Below, piece after piece: positions 1 through 8,031 of a DNA stretch of 64,000 nt. The notes beneath the pieces are model-generated. The model did not search any database and was not told the DNA's origin. It was given only the letters and a program-made list of their open reading frames with translations. A program made the translations under genes and the position numbers. How positions within the stretch are numbered: position 1 is the stretch's first letter; each line of letters starts with the position of its first letter. This DNA is from Streptomyces sp. Q6 (GTDB lineage: Bacteria > Actinomycetota > Actinomycetes > Streptomycetales > Streptomycetaceae). The DNA lies in NCBI RefSeq assembly GCF_036967205.1, contig NZ_CP146022.1, positions 7,502,001-7,566,000 on the forward strand, in the 5' to 3' direction.

Positions 1-2
1 AC

Positions 3-515
3 AGAGCGGCGGTGCTGCAGCCACTCTCCGACCTGAGCGAGTTGACATCCCTGCCCTCGCTGTCCGCAGGCGGAATGACCTCCTTCACTTCCGCCTTCCG
101 GGTGCTGCGAGACTCCATCGAGAAGGACGTCACCGCGCTGAAGGCCGAGGGCCACGAGGTCTACCGGCCGGTGGTGTTCTTCCTCTCCGACGGCCTGCCC
201 ACCGACTTCGACTGGGAGTCCGCCCTGGACGACCTGAAGGACCAGTCGAAGTTCCGCTACGCCCCGAAAATCATCGCGTTCGGTATCAGCGACGCCGACC
301 CCGCGATCATCGCCCGGGTCGCTAACTTCCGGGCGTTCATGCAGAACAAGGACTCGGTCTCGCCCGCCTCCGCGCTGCGTGAATTCGCCAAGAGCCTGAC
401 CCGGTCCATCGTCACCTCGGCAACAAGCATGGCGGCCCAGGGGGACAACGGCTTCGACCTCCAAGTGGAGGAGAAGATCCCGGACTTCACCACGCTCTCC
501 CTCGACAAACTGTGA
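3..515 (+). CDS. vWA domain protein, TerY-like (5' end outside the window)
   Basis: The reading frame is already open at the left edge, so the N-terminus with the first metal-binding motif lies outside the window. What is visible is the second half of a von Willebrand A fold: a GGMTSFTSAF stretch that would carry the MIDAS threonine, and FFLSDGLPTD with the acidic residue typical of the third MIDAS loop. The protein ends in a short acidic tail. TerY-type vWA proteins are cytosolic metal-binding adaptors. Its stop overlaps the start of a PP2C phosphatase, which is followed by an overlapping kinase gene, and this vWA-PP2C-kinase order is the TerY-P triad known from Ter/stress and phage-conflict loci. 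The fold and family context are well supported; the biological role is inferred. Confidence 0.8.
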   Translation, partial: RAAVLQPLSDLSELTSLPSLSAGGMTSFTSAFRVLRDSIEKDVTALKAEGHEVYRPVVFFLSDGLPTDFDWESALDDLKDQSKFRYAPKIIAFGISDADPAIIARVANFRAFMQNKDSVSPASALREFAKSLTRSIVTSATSMAAQGDNGFDLQVEEKIPDFTTLSLDKL

Positions 516-1591
516 GCGAGTCGATGTACGGAACGGAGATGTCCGGCCGGGAGTCGCACATGGAGTCGGCGCCAATGCTCCCGGAGCAGGCGAAGGAGAC
601 CCCTTCGGCGGACCCCGCAGCCGACCTCAAACAGTCCGTCGATATCGGCGGGCCCCGCCACCCGTTCGCCGGTCTTGGGGCGCCCCCGCACACCGGGAAG
701 CGTCCACCGCGCTACCCGCCGCGCCCACTGCGGACGCCGTCCTTGCACGACGGCGACGAGTTCGCGGCGTTCACTCCTCACGTCCTCCTGGACGGCTGCG
801 AACAGGGACGCCTCGTGGTGCGTGCCACCTCCATACGAGGTGACTCGCACAACTGGGAGGGCACGTGCCGGCAGGACGCGATGCTGGTCACTCGGATCGG
901 CCCGCCGGAAGCGGAGATGCTGCTGCTCGCAGTGGCGGACGGGGTCGGATCGGCGGCGTACTCGCACATTGGCTCCTACCGGATGTCCCGGTTGGCGGCC
1001 GTGCACTTGGAGCGTGACGCGACGAGCCTGTTCAGTGCGCTGTGCGCAGGCGACTCCGCGGAGCTCGGGGCTCTCGCGAACAAGGCTGTGGCCAGTGCGG
1101 TTTCCAAACTGCGGTCGATGCGGGAGAGGAAGGCGGACAATGTTGAGCGCGCCTACTTGGACGCCGACTACGCCACCACCCTCCACGTGCTGCTCGTCCC
1201 CACCGACCCCGCCGTGCGGGAACGGGTCCTGTTCGGGGTCGGCGATGGCGGTCTGTTCCTGCATCACGCGGGGCAGTGGCTGTCGGTCGACGCCGCCGAG
1301 CCCCCCGCCGAGGGAGTCCTCGATACCCGGACCGAGGCGCTGCCGCACGCCTACCGCACGGTCAGGACCCGTCTGATCCGGACCGTACCGAGCGACGTCC
1401 TGCTCCTCGGCACCGACGGGATCACCAATCCCCTGACCCAGAAGGACCCCGAGTTCGCGCAACTCCTCGCCGGCGCTTGGTGCCGCGGCGAGATCCCCTC
1501 GATGTCGGACTTCCTGTGGCAGGCGCAGACGCGCGCGATGTCCTACGACGACGATCGGACCGTGATCTGTCTCTGGGAGGAGACGGCATGA
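512..1591 (+). CDS. PP2C-family serine/threonine phosphatase of a TerY-P triad
   Basis: A 359-aa protein. The GTG start overlaps the TGA of the vWA gene (GTGA), implying translational coupling. The first 80 or so residues are proline-rich and low in complexity. The PP2C domain follows with its metal-binding motifs in order: RQDA near 120-123, ADGVGS at 142-147, FGVGDGG near 241-247, GTDG near 300-303 and YDDDRTV near 345-351. The acidic residues expected to bind two metal ions are all present, so it is probably active. It should remove phosphates from Ser/Thr, most likely those placed by the kinase encoded just downstream. No membrane segment or signal peptide is visible. Confidence 0.9.
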   Translation: MSESMYGTEMSGRESHMESAPMLPEQAKETPSADPAADLKQSVDIGGPRHPFAGLGAPPHTGKRPPRYPPRPLRTPSLHDGDEFAAFTPHVLLDGCEQGRLVVRATSIRGDSHNWEGTCRQDAMLVTRIGPPEAEMLLLAVADGVGSAAYSHIGSYRMSRLAAVHLERDATSLFSALCAGDSAELGALANKAVASAVSKLRSMRERKADNVERAYLDADYATTLHVLLVPTDPAVRERVLFGVGDGGLFLHHAGQWLSVDAAEPPAEGVLDTRTEALPHAYRTVRTRLIRTVPSDVLLLGTDGITNPLTQKDPEFAQLLAGAWCRGEIPSMSDFLWQAQTRAMSYDDDRTVICLWEETA

Positions 1592-2541
1592 CAACCGCGG
1601 ACGGCAGCGACGTCGAACATTCCTCGCTGGCGGTCGGCGGCCGACTGGCCAGCGGGGGCCAGGGAGAGGTGTTCCCCGTCGGCGACGGGGCGCTTCTGTT
1701 CAAGGAGTACAAGAAACCTTCGGAGGTCGACGGGGCCGCGCTCACGGGCCTGGTCGACTTCCGGCAGGCGCTCTCGGCCACCGACCGGGAGCGGCTCGAC
1801 GAGTTGGCCGCGTGGCCGTTGTGCCGGGTCGTGCACGGCGGACGCCCGGTGGGTTTCCTGATGCGGCGCGCGCCGAGCCGGATGACCTGGATGAACTCGG
1901 CCGGAAACAGGAGACTGTTGGAGATGCAGTTTCTGCTCCGAGCCGCGAAGCCAGGCTGGAGGCAGGTCGTCCAGCCACTCCCGGAGCAGCGCAAGGACCT
2001 GGCTCTGGCCTGTGCCGACGCCGTCGCCTGGTTCCACTCCGCGGGCCTGGTGGTGGGGGACATCTCGCACGCCAACACCCTCTGGTCGCTGGCTCCTTCA
2101 CCGTCGGTCCACTTCCTGGACTGCGACGGTTTCCGGCAGGCCGGGCGCAATCCGATCCTGCCCCAGGCAGCGACCCCGGACTGGAACGATCCGCTCGCCG
2201 CGTCCACCGATGCGACCGTGGACACGGATGCATACAAGACCGCGCTGATGGTGGTGCGGATCCTCAGCCAGGACGCCTATGTGCAGCCCCAGGACACGCC
2301 GTCGTTCGTCACGGGTTGCCTTGACGATCGCCGCGAGACGGCCGTGCGTGCCCTCTTCGCCCAGGCGAAGGGCGAGAGGGGAACGCGTCCGCGACCCGCC
2401 GAGTGGCGTGTGGCCCTGAGCGAGCGCGGGGTGATCAAACTGGCGGCCGTCGCACCGCGGAGAAGGCCTGCGATCGACCGCTCGATGTTCGAGGTCGTTC
2501 GGGACAGAAAACCGATCCGGCTTCCGAGGCCCGGTGGTTAG
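1588..2541 (+). CDS. Divergent protein kinase of a TerY-P triad
   Basis: A 317-aa protein whose ATG overlaps the phosphatase stop (ATGA). Kinase landmarks are present in divergent form. There is a glycine loop ASGGQGEVF at 21-29 and a candidate ATP-binding Lys39 in LLFKEY. The catalytic loop reads VVGDISHANTL, with Asp158 and Asn163 replacing HRDLKPxN, and the metal-binding DFG is replaced by DCD at 178-180. The C-terminal 60 residues are basic and contain no recognised domain. The family is the helix-rich kinase seen with vWA and PP2C partners. It probably forms a phospho-switch with the two upstream proteins. The gene is the last of its operon; IS debris follows. Confidence 0.85.
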   Translation: MTTADGSDVEHSSLAVGGRLASGGQGEVFPVGDGALLFKEYKKPSEVDGAALTGLVDFRQALSATDRERLDELAAWPLCRVVHGGRPVGFLMRRAPSRMTWMNSAGNRRLLEMQFLLRAAKPGWRQVVQPLPEQRKDLALACADAVAWFHSAGLVVGDISHANTLWSLAPSPSVHFLDCDGFRQAGRNPILPQAATPDWNDPLAASTDATVDTDAYKTALMVVRILSQDAYVQPQDTPSFVTGCLDDRRETAVRALFAQAKGERGTRPRPAEWRVALSERGVIKLAAVAPRRRPAIDRSMFEVVRDRKPIRLPRPGG

Positions 2542-2828
2542 GCCGGGGCCGGAGAACCCTGGAGGTACGCAGCCCCCAGGGGGACGCCGACCAGCGGGCT
2601 GTTGAGGAGCGAACTGTGTCCCCGGGGAACCGGACTGTCGGAATTCGGAATGATGGTCAAGGTACTCAAGGAATGCCGTCCCGCGTGCCGTGGAGGCAAC
2701 GCCGGGCAACAGCGGTCGCCTCCTGTGCCGCCGTCTGACGGAACGGGCCAGGCCCGCCGGTGAACCTTCCCCTTGATCGTGGACACCTGGAGACTGGGAC
2801 CTTGAGGTTCCAGAGGAAGTAGCACCAG

Positions 2829-3110
2829 GTGGGAAGCAAGTACACGAAGCGGTACACCGAAGAGTTCAAGCGGGACGCGATCGCGCTCGTCGACCCCTCG
2901 GGCAAGACCGTCACGGCCGTCGCCTGTGAACTCGGCATCAGCTCCGAGTCCCTGCGCGGCTGCTACCGCAAGGCCAAGGCCGACCAGGGCGTGGGCGCCC
3001 CGGACGAGCTGACCGGCGCGGAACGCAAGAAACTGCGGCGGCTGCGGCGGGAGAACCGCGAACAGCAGCAGACGATCGAGATCCTGAGAAAAGAAAAGAA
3101 AAGTATCCAG
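2829..3110 (+). pseudogene. IS3-family OrfA remnant
   Basis: The product (GTG start) begins with KYTKRYTEEFKRDAIALV and continues through an HTH and a leucine-rich coiled coil ending in EILRKEKK, which is the IS3 OrfA pattern. The homology stops near 3105 and the frame then runs into unrelated sequence leading up to an IS110 gene. No OrfB follows. The sequence TGAACCTTCCCC near 2761 may be the left terminal repeat of this element. The simplest reading is an IS3 copy cut by the IS110 insertion or a deletion. It should encode no functional transposase. Confidence 0.8.
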
Positions 3111-3407
3111 TGGGCGCCCTTCGGGCTCGCGTCGGCGAGTGATGAGAACCCGCCTCCGTGGGTGGTGACTTCGTGCGCCGTACTGGTTGCTGTCGTGCGC
3201 TCGCGCGATGGTCGCGGACGGTGGAGGAAGCTGGAGTGGGCGTCGTCCGGTAGACGTCGGTGTCGCGTGGTACCGCGAGTCCGGAAAAAGAAGTATGGCG
3301 CTGGGGCTTGAGGGACTTCTGACTGCTGCCGCGAGCGCGAATCTCAGACTCTTTGAACCGGTAGGCCCCTTCGGGCGGTGCCCGCTCGAGTCGGTGCCGG
3401 AGCGGAG

Positions 3408-4634
3408 ATGGTCGTCATGGACGTGGTCGTGGACCGCTGTGCGGGCCTTGATGTGCACCGGGACACGGTGGTGGCCACCGTCCGCTGGCCCGGCAAGCGC
3501 AAGAACAGCCGAGGGCAGGAGACGCGGACGTACGCAACGACCCAGCGGTGATTTGCCGAACTGAGCGACTGGCTCCTGGTGGAGCAGGTCGAGCCCGTTG
3601 GCATGGAGGCGACCGGGGTCTACTGGAGACCGGTGTTCAGCGTGCTGGAGGAGCGGTTCACCTGCTGGCTCCTGAACGCTCAGCACATGCACAACGTGCC
3701 AGGTCGGAAGACGGATGTCTCCGACTCGGTGTGGATCGCCCAGCTTCTGGAGCACGGGCTGGTGCGGCCCTCGTTCGTGCCGCCGCGCGAGATGAGGGAC
3801 CTTCGGGATCTCACGCGTTCGCGGACCGCAGTCACTCAGGAACGCGTCCGGATGATCCAGCGACTGGAGAAGGTGCTGCAGGACGCCGGGATCAAACTGA
3901 CGTCGGTCGCCGCGCAGGCGTACTCGAAGTCGGCGCGGGCGATCCTGGATGCACTGGTGGACGGCGAGCGCGACCCGCACGTGCTGGCTTCCCTGGTCAA
4001 GGGGCGGATGAGGTCCATGCAGGAGCGTCTGGGGGAGGCGCTCGGACATCGCTGCCGGGTCGATCATCACGGGGTTCTGGTCCGCCGGTTGCTGGAGCAC
4101 CTGGACACGCTGGATGCCTCGGTCGAGGACCTCAGCCGGGAGATCGCCCGGCGTCTGGAGCCGCACGCGGACCTGCTGGCGCTGCTGTGCACGATCCCGG
4201 CGGTTGGAGCCAAGACGGTCCAGGTCCTGGCCGCGGAGATCGGTCTGGACATGGAAGTCTTCCCGACGACAGGTCATCTGGCTTCCTGGGCGGGGGTGTG
4301 TCCGGGCAACAAGGCCTCGGGCGGCAAGCGTCGTTCGGGCTCGCGGTGGCTCAAGCAGGCGCTGACCGAGGCCGCCTGGGGCGCGGCCCGCACCAAGGGC
4401 ACCTATCTGTCCGCCCATCACGCGCAGATCCGTGGCCGGGCTGGCCGCTACAAGGCCATCGGCGCCACCCGGCACGACATCATCGTCGCCTACTGGCACA
4501 TCGCCCATGATCGGGTGCCCTACCGCGAGCTCGGTGCCGACTGGGTCAGCCGCCGCTACTCGCCCGAGCACCGGGCCCGTCGCCTGATCTCTCAGCTGGG
4601 CCCCGGCGTTCGGGTCTGCTGCAGGTCAAGATGA
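3408..4634 (+). pseudogene. IS110-family transposase with in-frame TGA
   Basis: The frame starts at an ATG at 3408 with the DEDD-type N-terminus (CAGLDVHRDTVVATV). It meets a TGA at 3549-3551 exactly where relatives read through into FAELSDWL, and continues in the same frame with GMEATGVYWRPVF. The DEDD nuclease half and the C-terminal serine-containing transposase_20 region (LCTIPAVGAKTVQVLAAEIG, then WAGVCPGNKASGGKR) are both recognisable. The last residues (GPGVRVCCRSR) do not look like a normal family C-terminus, so the 3' end is probably truncated where it meets an IS3 remnant. The single nonsense codon and altered end argue for an inactive copy. Confidence 0.85.
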
Positions 4635-4959
4635 CGTGCCCCGGCGTCGACGAGTCGGTCGATCACCGGGTAGGGCCTTTTGGGCGGGGCTTGTCTTCGT
4701 TGAGGAACTTCGCCGCGGGCCGGATGATCCCCAGCTCGGTTTCCAGCGCGCGGATCTGCAGGTGAGCCGCCCGCAGCTCGGCGGACTCGCTCGACGGCGT
4801 TCCCGGTCGCCACCCGTGGTCGATGTCGTCCTGGCGCAGCCACTTCGACAACGGGATGGGATGGATACCGAGCTCGACCGCGGTCTGCTTGGCCTGCTTG
4901 CCCGCGCGGACCAGTGTGATGGCACGTGCCCGGAACTCCGGAGGATAGGGACGAGGCAT
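4592..4959 (-). pseudogene. IS3-family OrfA plus the first codons of OrfB, truncated
   Basis: On the minus strand, a 98-residue OrfA starts MPRPYPPEFRARAITLVRAG. It has an HTH (TAVELGIHPIPLSKWLRQDD) and the heptad-rich ALETELGIIRPAAKFL segment. A -1 frame continues as RPYPVIDRLVDAG, the usual start of OrfB reached by programmed frameshifting at the end of OrfA. OrfB is lost after about 15-30 residues at the IS110 junction. It differs in sequence from the plus-strand OrfA at 2829, so at least two separate IS3 elements landed here. Confidence 0.75.
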
Positions 4960-5364
4960 GACTGCCAGCCTTCCGCGAAGGCCCGTCAGCTAGCCACCAG
5001 AACTGGAACCCGGCACGCGGGGCAGGTCAACCTGGAACCCAGGACATGGGGCAGATCGAGATGTCACCCGATCGTGCAGCAGACCCCTGGCGGCGAGTCG
5101 TTCGAACGACTTCCCCCGGTGCTGGACCGTTCCAGGCACTGAGTCCCGCAGCGCTGCAGGCCGAGCGCTACCGTGCAGCGCTCATGGCCGGAGAGAGGCC
5201 TATCGAACGCGCCCCGGCCTGTACGTTCGCTGTGGCACGCATCGGGCTTCGTCATGGCCGTGAGGAACGGTCGAGGGGGGAGAGCCGAGTTTCGCGGTCG
5301 CGGTCTTCGTCGTGCGTGGCGACGCTGGGGACCTCGTCGAGTTCCTGGGGCTCTGGCGTGAGCT
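4960..5364. other. Non-coding stretch between IS remnants and an orphan gene
   Basis: About 400 bp with only short overlapping frames that lack a convincing ribosome binding site or coherent codon use. I recognise no gene, terminator or repeat. It is probably decayed sequence at the edge of the IS cluster. Confidence 0.5.
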
Positions 5365-5904
5365 CTACACCGCGAGGGTCGTTTCCGTGGATGGTGCCGC
5401 GGTGACGGGCACGGAGCTATACGGCGGGATGGTCCAGCGCAGGACTGTTTCGTCGCCGTGGGCTTGGAGGGCGGCGGGGTAGACCTGGCTGTGGGCTCGC
5501 TCTCCGTGGAGGCGTATTGAGTGGTCCCCGGGGCCGCAGCCGAGTCCGAGCACGGGGCAGCCGTGGAGGTCGATGACGTCGGCCAGGAGTGGGTGGCTCC
5601 AGCCGGCTCGGTTGATCCGGTGGAAGTCGGTGTGGGCGTCCACGGAGACCATCAGGCCGTTGCCGGGCCCGTTTCGGGTCCAGGTTTCGAGCTGTTCGGC
5701 GAGGGCTTGTGCCTCGGCCAGGGGAAGGTCGAGCCATCCGCGTGGGCCGTGTCCGCCGGAGTGCTGGGGGATGCGGGCACCACCGAACTGGGCGTGGACG
5801 GAGTCTTCGTACTTGCCGCAGCAGGTGACGTCCGCGAGGCCGTCGGTCGATTCGCCGTCCAAGCCGATGAAACCGTCGAGGACCCGGGCGTCGCCGAGCA
5901 CCAT
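5365..5904 (-). CDS. Hypothetical protein
   Basis: A 179-residue frame with a protein-like composition but no family I can name. It has a glycine- and histidine-rich middle (VLGLGCGPGDHSIRLHGE), a DAHTDFHRI segment and a C-terminal WTIPPYSS. No signal peptide or membrane helix is visible. The frame stays open upstream of the first ATG (…LPVDRCG-M), so the true start may lie further 5', or the gene may have lost its N-terminus to the FG-GAP fragment that abuts it on the other strand. It sits among IS debris, so it may itself be a remnant. Confidence 0.45.
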   Translation of the reverse strand: MVLGDARVLDGFIGLDGESTDGLADVTCCGKYEDSVHAQFGGARIPQHSGGHGPRGWLDLPLAEAQALAEQLETWTRNGPGNGLMVSVDAHTDFHRINRAGWSHPLLADVIDLHGCPVLGLGCGPGDHSIRLHGERAHSQVYPAALQAHGDETVLRWTIPPYSSVPVTAAPSTETTLAV

Positions 5905-5962
5905 GCCGCATCTGTCGACCGGAAGACCCTGGACCGGAGGTCGGGGCTCGGTGGGGCTGAAG

Positions 5963-6130
5963 GGCGGACCTGGCTTCGAAGTCGACAGCGACCGCTTCGG
6001 GCGGAGTGCGGCTCTCGTGGATCTCGACGCGGACGGATGCGATGACCTGGTGGCGAGGTACGTGAGCCATCACAAACCCCGTGAGGATCAATGCTATTGG
6101 ATCTTCCTGGGCGGCCAGGCCGGGGGTCCG
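5963..6130 (+). pseudogene. FG-GAP (integrin-alpha-like) repeat fragment
   Basis: A plus-strand reading frame contains DRFGRSAALVDLDADGCDDL followed after about 20 residues by CYWIFLGGQAGG. This matches one FG-GAP blade: an FG start, then a calcium-binding DxDxDGxDDL loop. FG-GAP proteins in streptomycetes are usually long secreted beta-propellers. Only one blade survives here, without a start, signal peptide or neighbouring blades. It is a leftover of a deleted gene. Confidence 0.55.
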
Positions 6131-6211
6131 AGAGCGGTGCTCTCACGCCTGGCGAGGAAGGGGCCGCCCGACGGGTCGGATGCCGACGGTGAACAGTCGG
6201 CAGAGATGCCG

Positions 6212-7882
6212 TCACGCCGCGGTGGTGCCGGTGGCGTCCGTTGTCGTCGGCACAGGGACGACCTCGACGCTCATCCCGCGTGCGGTGAGGTCGCGTACTG
6301 TCTGGTGGAGCGTGATCTGTGAGAAGGCGAAGAGTGAGTCGGGGGTGAGGGTGGCCCCGGACTTGTGCCGGACGGCGAGGACCAGCCGGCGGGGTGTGAA
6401 ATCGTCCGCCAGCCTGATTCGCCCGCCGCTGTCCCGTGTGACCCGACGGATGAACTGGGCTCTTGCTTCAGGGGAGTTGAGCAGGACTTCGACAGCTACC
6501 TGGGCCTGCCCGAGGAGGTGGCTGAAGGTGCCCGAGGAACCGGTCTGTTTGACGAGGATCAGGGTTCCGTCCGGCGTCAGCAGGTCGCAGATCTCGACGC
6601 GGTCGGTGCGCTTGAGCGGGTTGTTGATGAATTCGCCGTCGAGGAACAGCCAGTCCGGCCGAGCCTTGGCGACGGCCTTGTTGTAGGTCCTTTCGGTCGC
6701 AGCTCCGGGCCAGGGCGGCAGGCCGTACACGGCAGTGTCGGTGAAGACTCGCCGCAGGCCGTCGCGCACGGAGTCGATGTAGCCGGCGCCGAGCTCGTGC
6801 CAGTTACCGTCCAGGAGGCAGTACTTCCGTGAGCCGAGTGAGATGTCCGCCTGGATCCAGTCCAGGGCATGGGTGGTTGCCAACGGGATGGAGGATCTGG
6901 GCGACGGGTCGCGGTGGAGTGTCACCGTGCCGTCGCGCAGGGCGGTGAGACGGGTGCCGGAGTGGTGGATCCGGGCCCGGGTGAGGACGTAGTCCAGGTC
7001 GAAGTCGTCGGACAGGAAAGAGTCGGTGCTGCCGATACGGGTCCGGTACGCGGTGGCTTCGGCGTACGTGTCGTGCAGGTCGAGAGGGACGGAGAACGAG
7101 ATCCGTCCGTCGGGGGGAGCCCCGAGCAGACGGTCGAGGGCGGCATCGAGTCTGGCGAGGATGACGGTGTCGGTGACCGGGACGATGTGGTCGACGAATT
7201 CCAGCTCGGGGTGCGGAATGTCGTCCTGGCAGACCCGGGTGATCGTGCGCAGGTCCTGGACCAGGTCCGTCGGCTCGATACCGAGAGGAAGTCGCAGGCC
7301 GACGCCGCCCTGGGCGGTGAAGGCCCGGCCGTTCGCGTGGCGGCTGCGGGTGAGCGGGATGTTGTCGAGGTGGCCACCGAGGTGGCGGACCACCCGCGCC
7401 TGGTCGCGGATGCCGAGTGCCGGAACCGAAGTTCCGGCCGGTACCAGTGAGATGTCGGTGCGAGGCCGGCCGAGCGCTTTGGTGATGGCGCCGCTGATGT
7501 GCCGGGGGTCGATCATGCGGATGGCGAAACGGAGGCCGAACCGCTTGTCCTTGAGGGCGTCGGGAACCATGCGGTAGCCGTTGCCGCAGGTCACGGCGTA
7601 CACCTGGCCGGCGACGGCGAGAAGCAGCAGGGCGCCGGTGCGGCGGACCGGCTCGAAGACCGGGATTCCGGTGGTGCGGGCATTGGGGGCGCACCAGGTG
7701 TCGGCTTCGTCCTCCTTGCCGTAGGTGAGATAGACCGCGGGCACACCGAGGACCTCCGGGTGGTGCAGTTCGGCGCCCAGTCGGTCGAGCTGTTCGTGGT
7801 CGAGGGCCTCGAACATGTCCTCCGGGGTCGGAGAGACCGTGGAGAGCCGGTAGACGGTGCGGACTGCGGTGTGGGTGGCCAT
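6212..7882 (-). CDS. DUF6119 / TIGR04141 family protein
   Basis: A 556-aa protein resembling the sporadically distributed TIGR04141 (DUF6119) family, known from defence and mobile loci; its biochemical activity is unknown to me. Typical stretches are PAVYLTYGKEDEADTW near the N-terminus, FAIRMIDPRHISGAI, and a C-terminal YCLLDGNWHELGAGYID, a family hallmark. GGAG sits 8 nt before the ATG at 7882, so I prefer that start to an in-frame start at 7912. No membrane helix or signal peptide is visible. It is divergently transcribed from an N-6 methylase-like gene, and a diverged copy of the island's shared dyad lies between them. Confidence 0.75.
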   Translation of the reverse strand: MATHTAVRTVYRLSTVSPTPEDMFEALDHEQLDRLGAELHHPEVLGVPAVYLTYGKEDEADTWCAPNARTTGIPVFEPVRRTGALLLLAVAGQVYAVTCGNGYRMVPDALKDKRFGLRFAIRMIDPRHISGAITKALGRPRTDISLVPAGTSVPALGIRDQARVVRHLGGHLDNIPLTRSRHANGRAFTAQGGVGLRLPLGIEPTDLVQDLRTITRVCQDDIPHPELEFVDHIVPVTDTVILARLDAALDRLLGAPPDGRISFSVPLDLHDTYAEATAYRTRIGSTDSFLSDDFDLDYVLTRARIHHSGTRLTALRDGTVTLHRDPSPRSSIPLATTHALDWIQADISLGSRKYCLLDGNWHELGAGYIDSVRDGLRRVFTDTAVYGLPPWPGAATERTYNKAVAKARPDWLFLDGEFINNPLKRTDRVEICDLLTPDGTLILVKQTGSSGTFSHLLGQAQVAVEVLLNSPEARAQFIRRVTRDSGGRIRLADDFTPRRLVLAVRHKSGATLTPDSLFAFSQITLHQTVRDLTARGMSVEVVPVPTTTDATGTTAA

Positions 7883-7952
7883 GACGATGTCTCCGAGCGT
7901 CCGTGGGGGCATGGTGCGAGAAGGCAGACGAGATCTCGTCTGTGTACGTGGA

Positions 7953-7983
7953 ATGATGACGGTGGCATGTGTACGATGTCAAC
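7953..7983 (-). promoter_or_regulatory. Candidate promoter for the DUF6119 gene with a diverged shared dyad
   Basis: On the minus strand TTGACA (7982-7977) is followed after 18 nt by CATCAT (7958-7953), a plausible sigma-70-type pair. The -35 overlaps 7969-7983 (plus strand GTGTAC-GAT-GTCAAC), which keeps one perfect half-site of the GTTGAC-N3-GTCAAC dyad seen at three other promoters in the island. Basis: sequence pattern only. Confidence 0.5.
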
Positions 7984-8031
7984 ACGCTTCCAGGGTTCCC
8001 GGGTTTCTGGTGCTGCGTGTACGGTGGCCCC

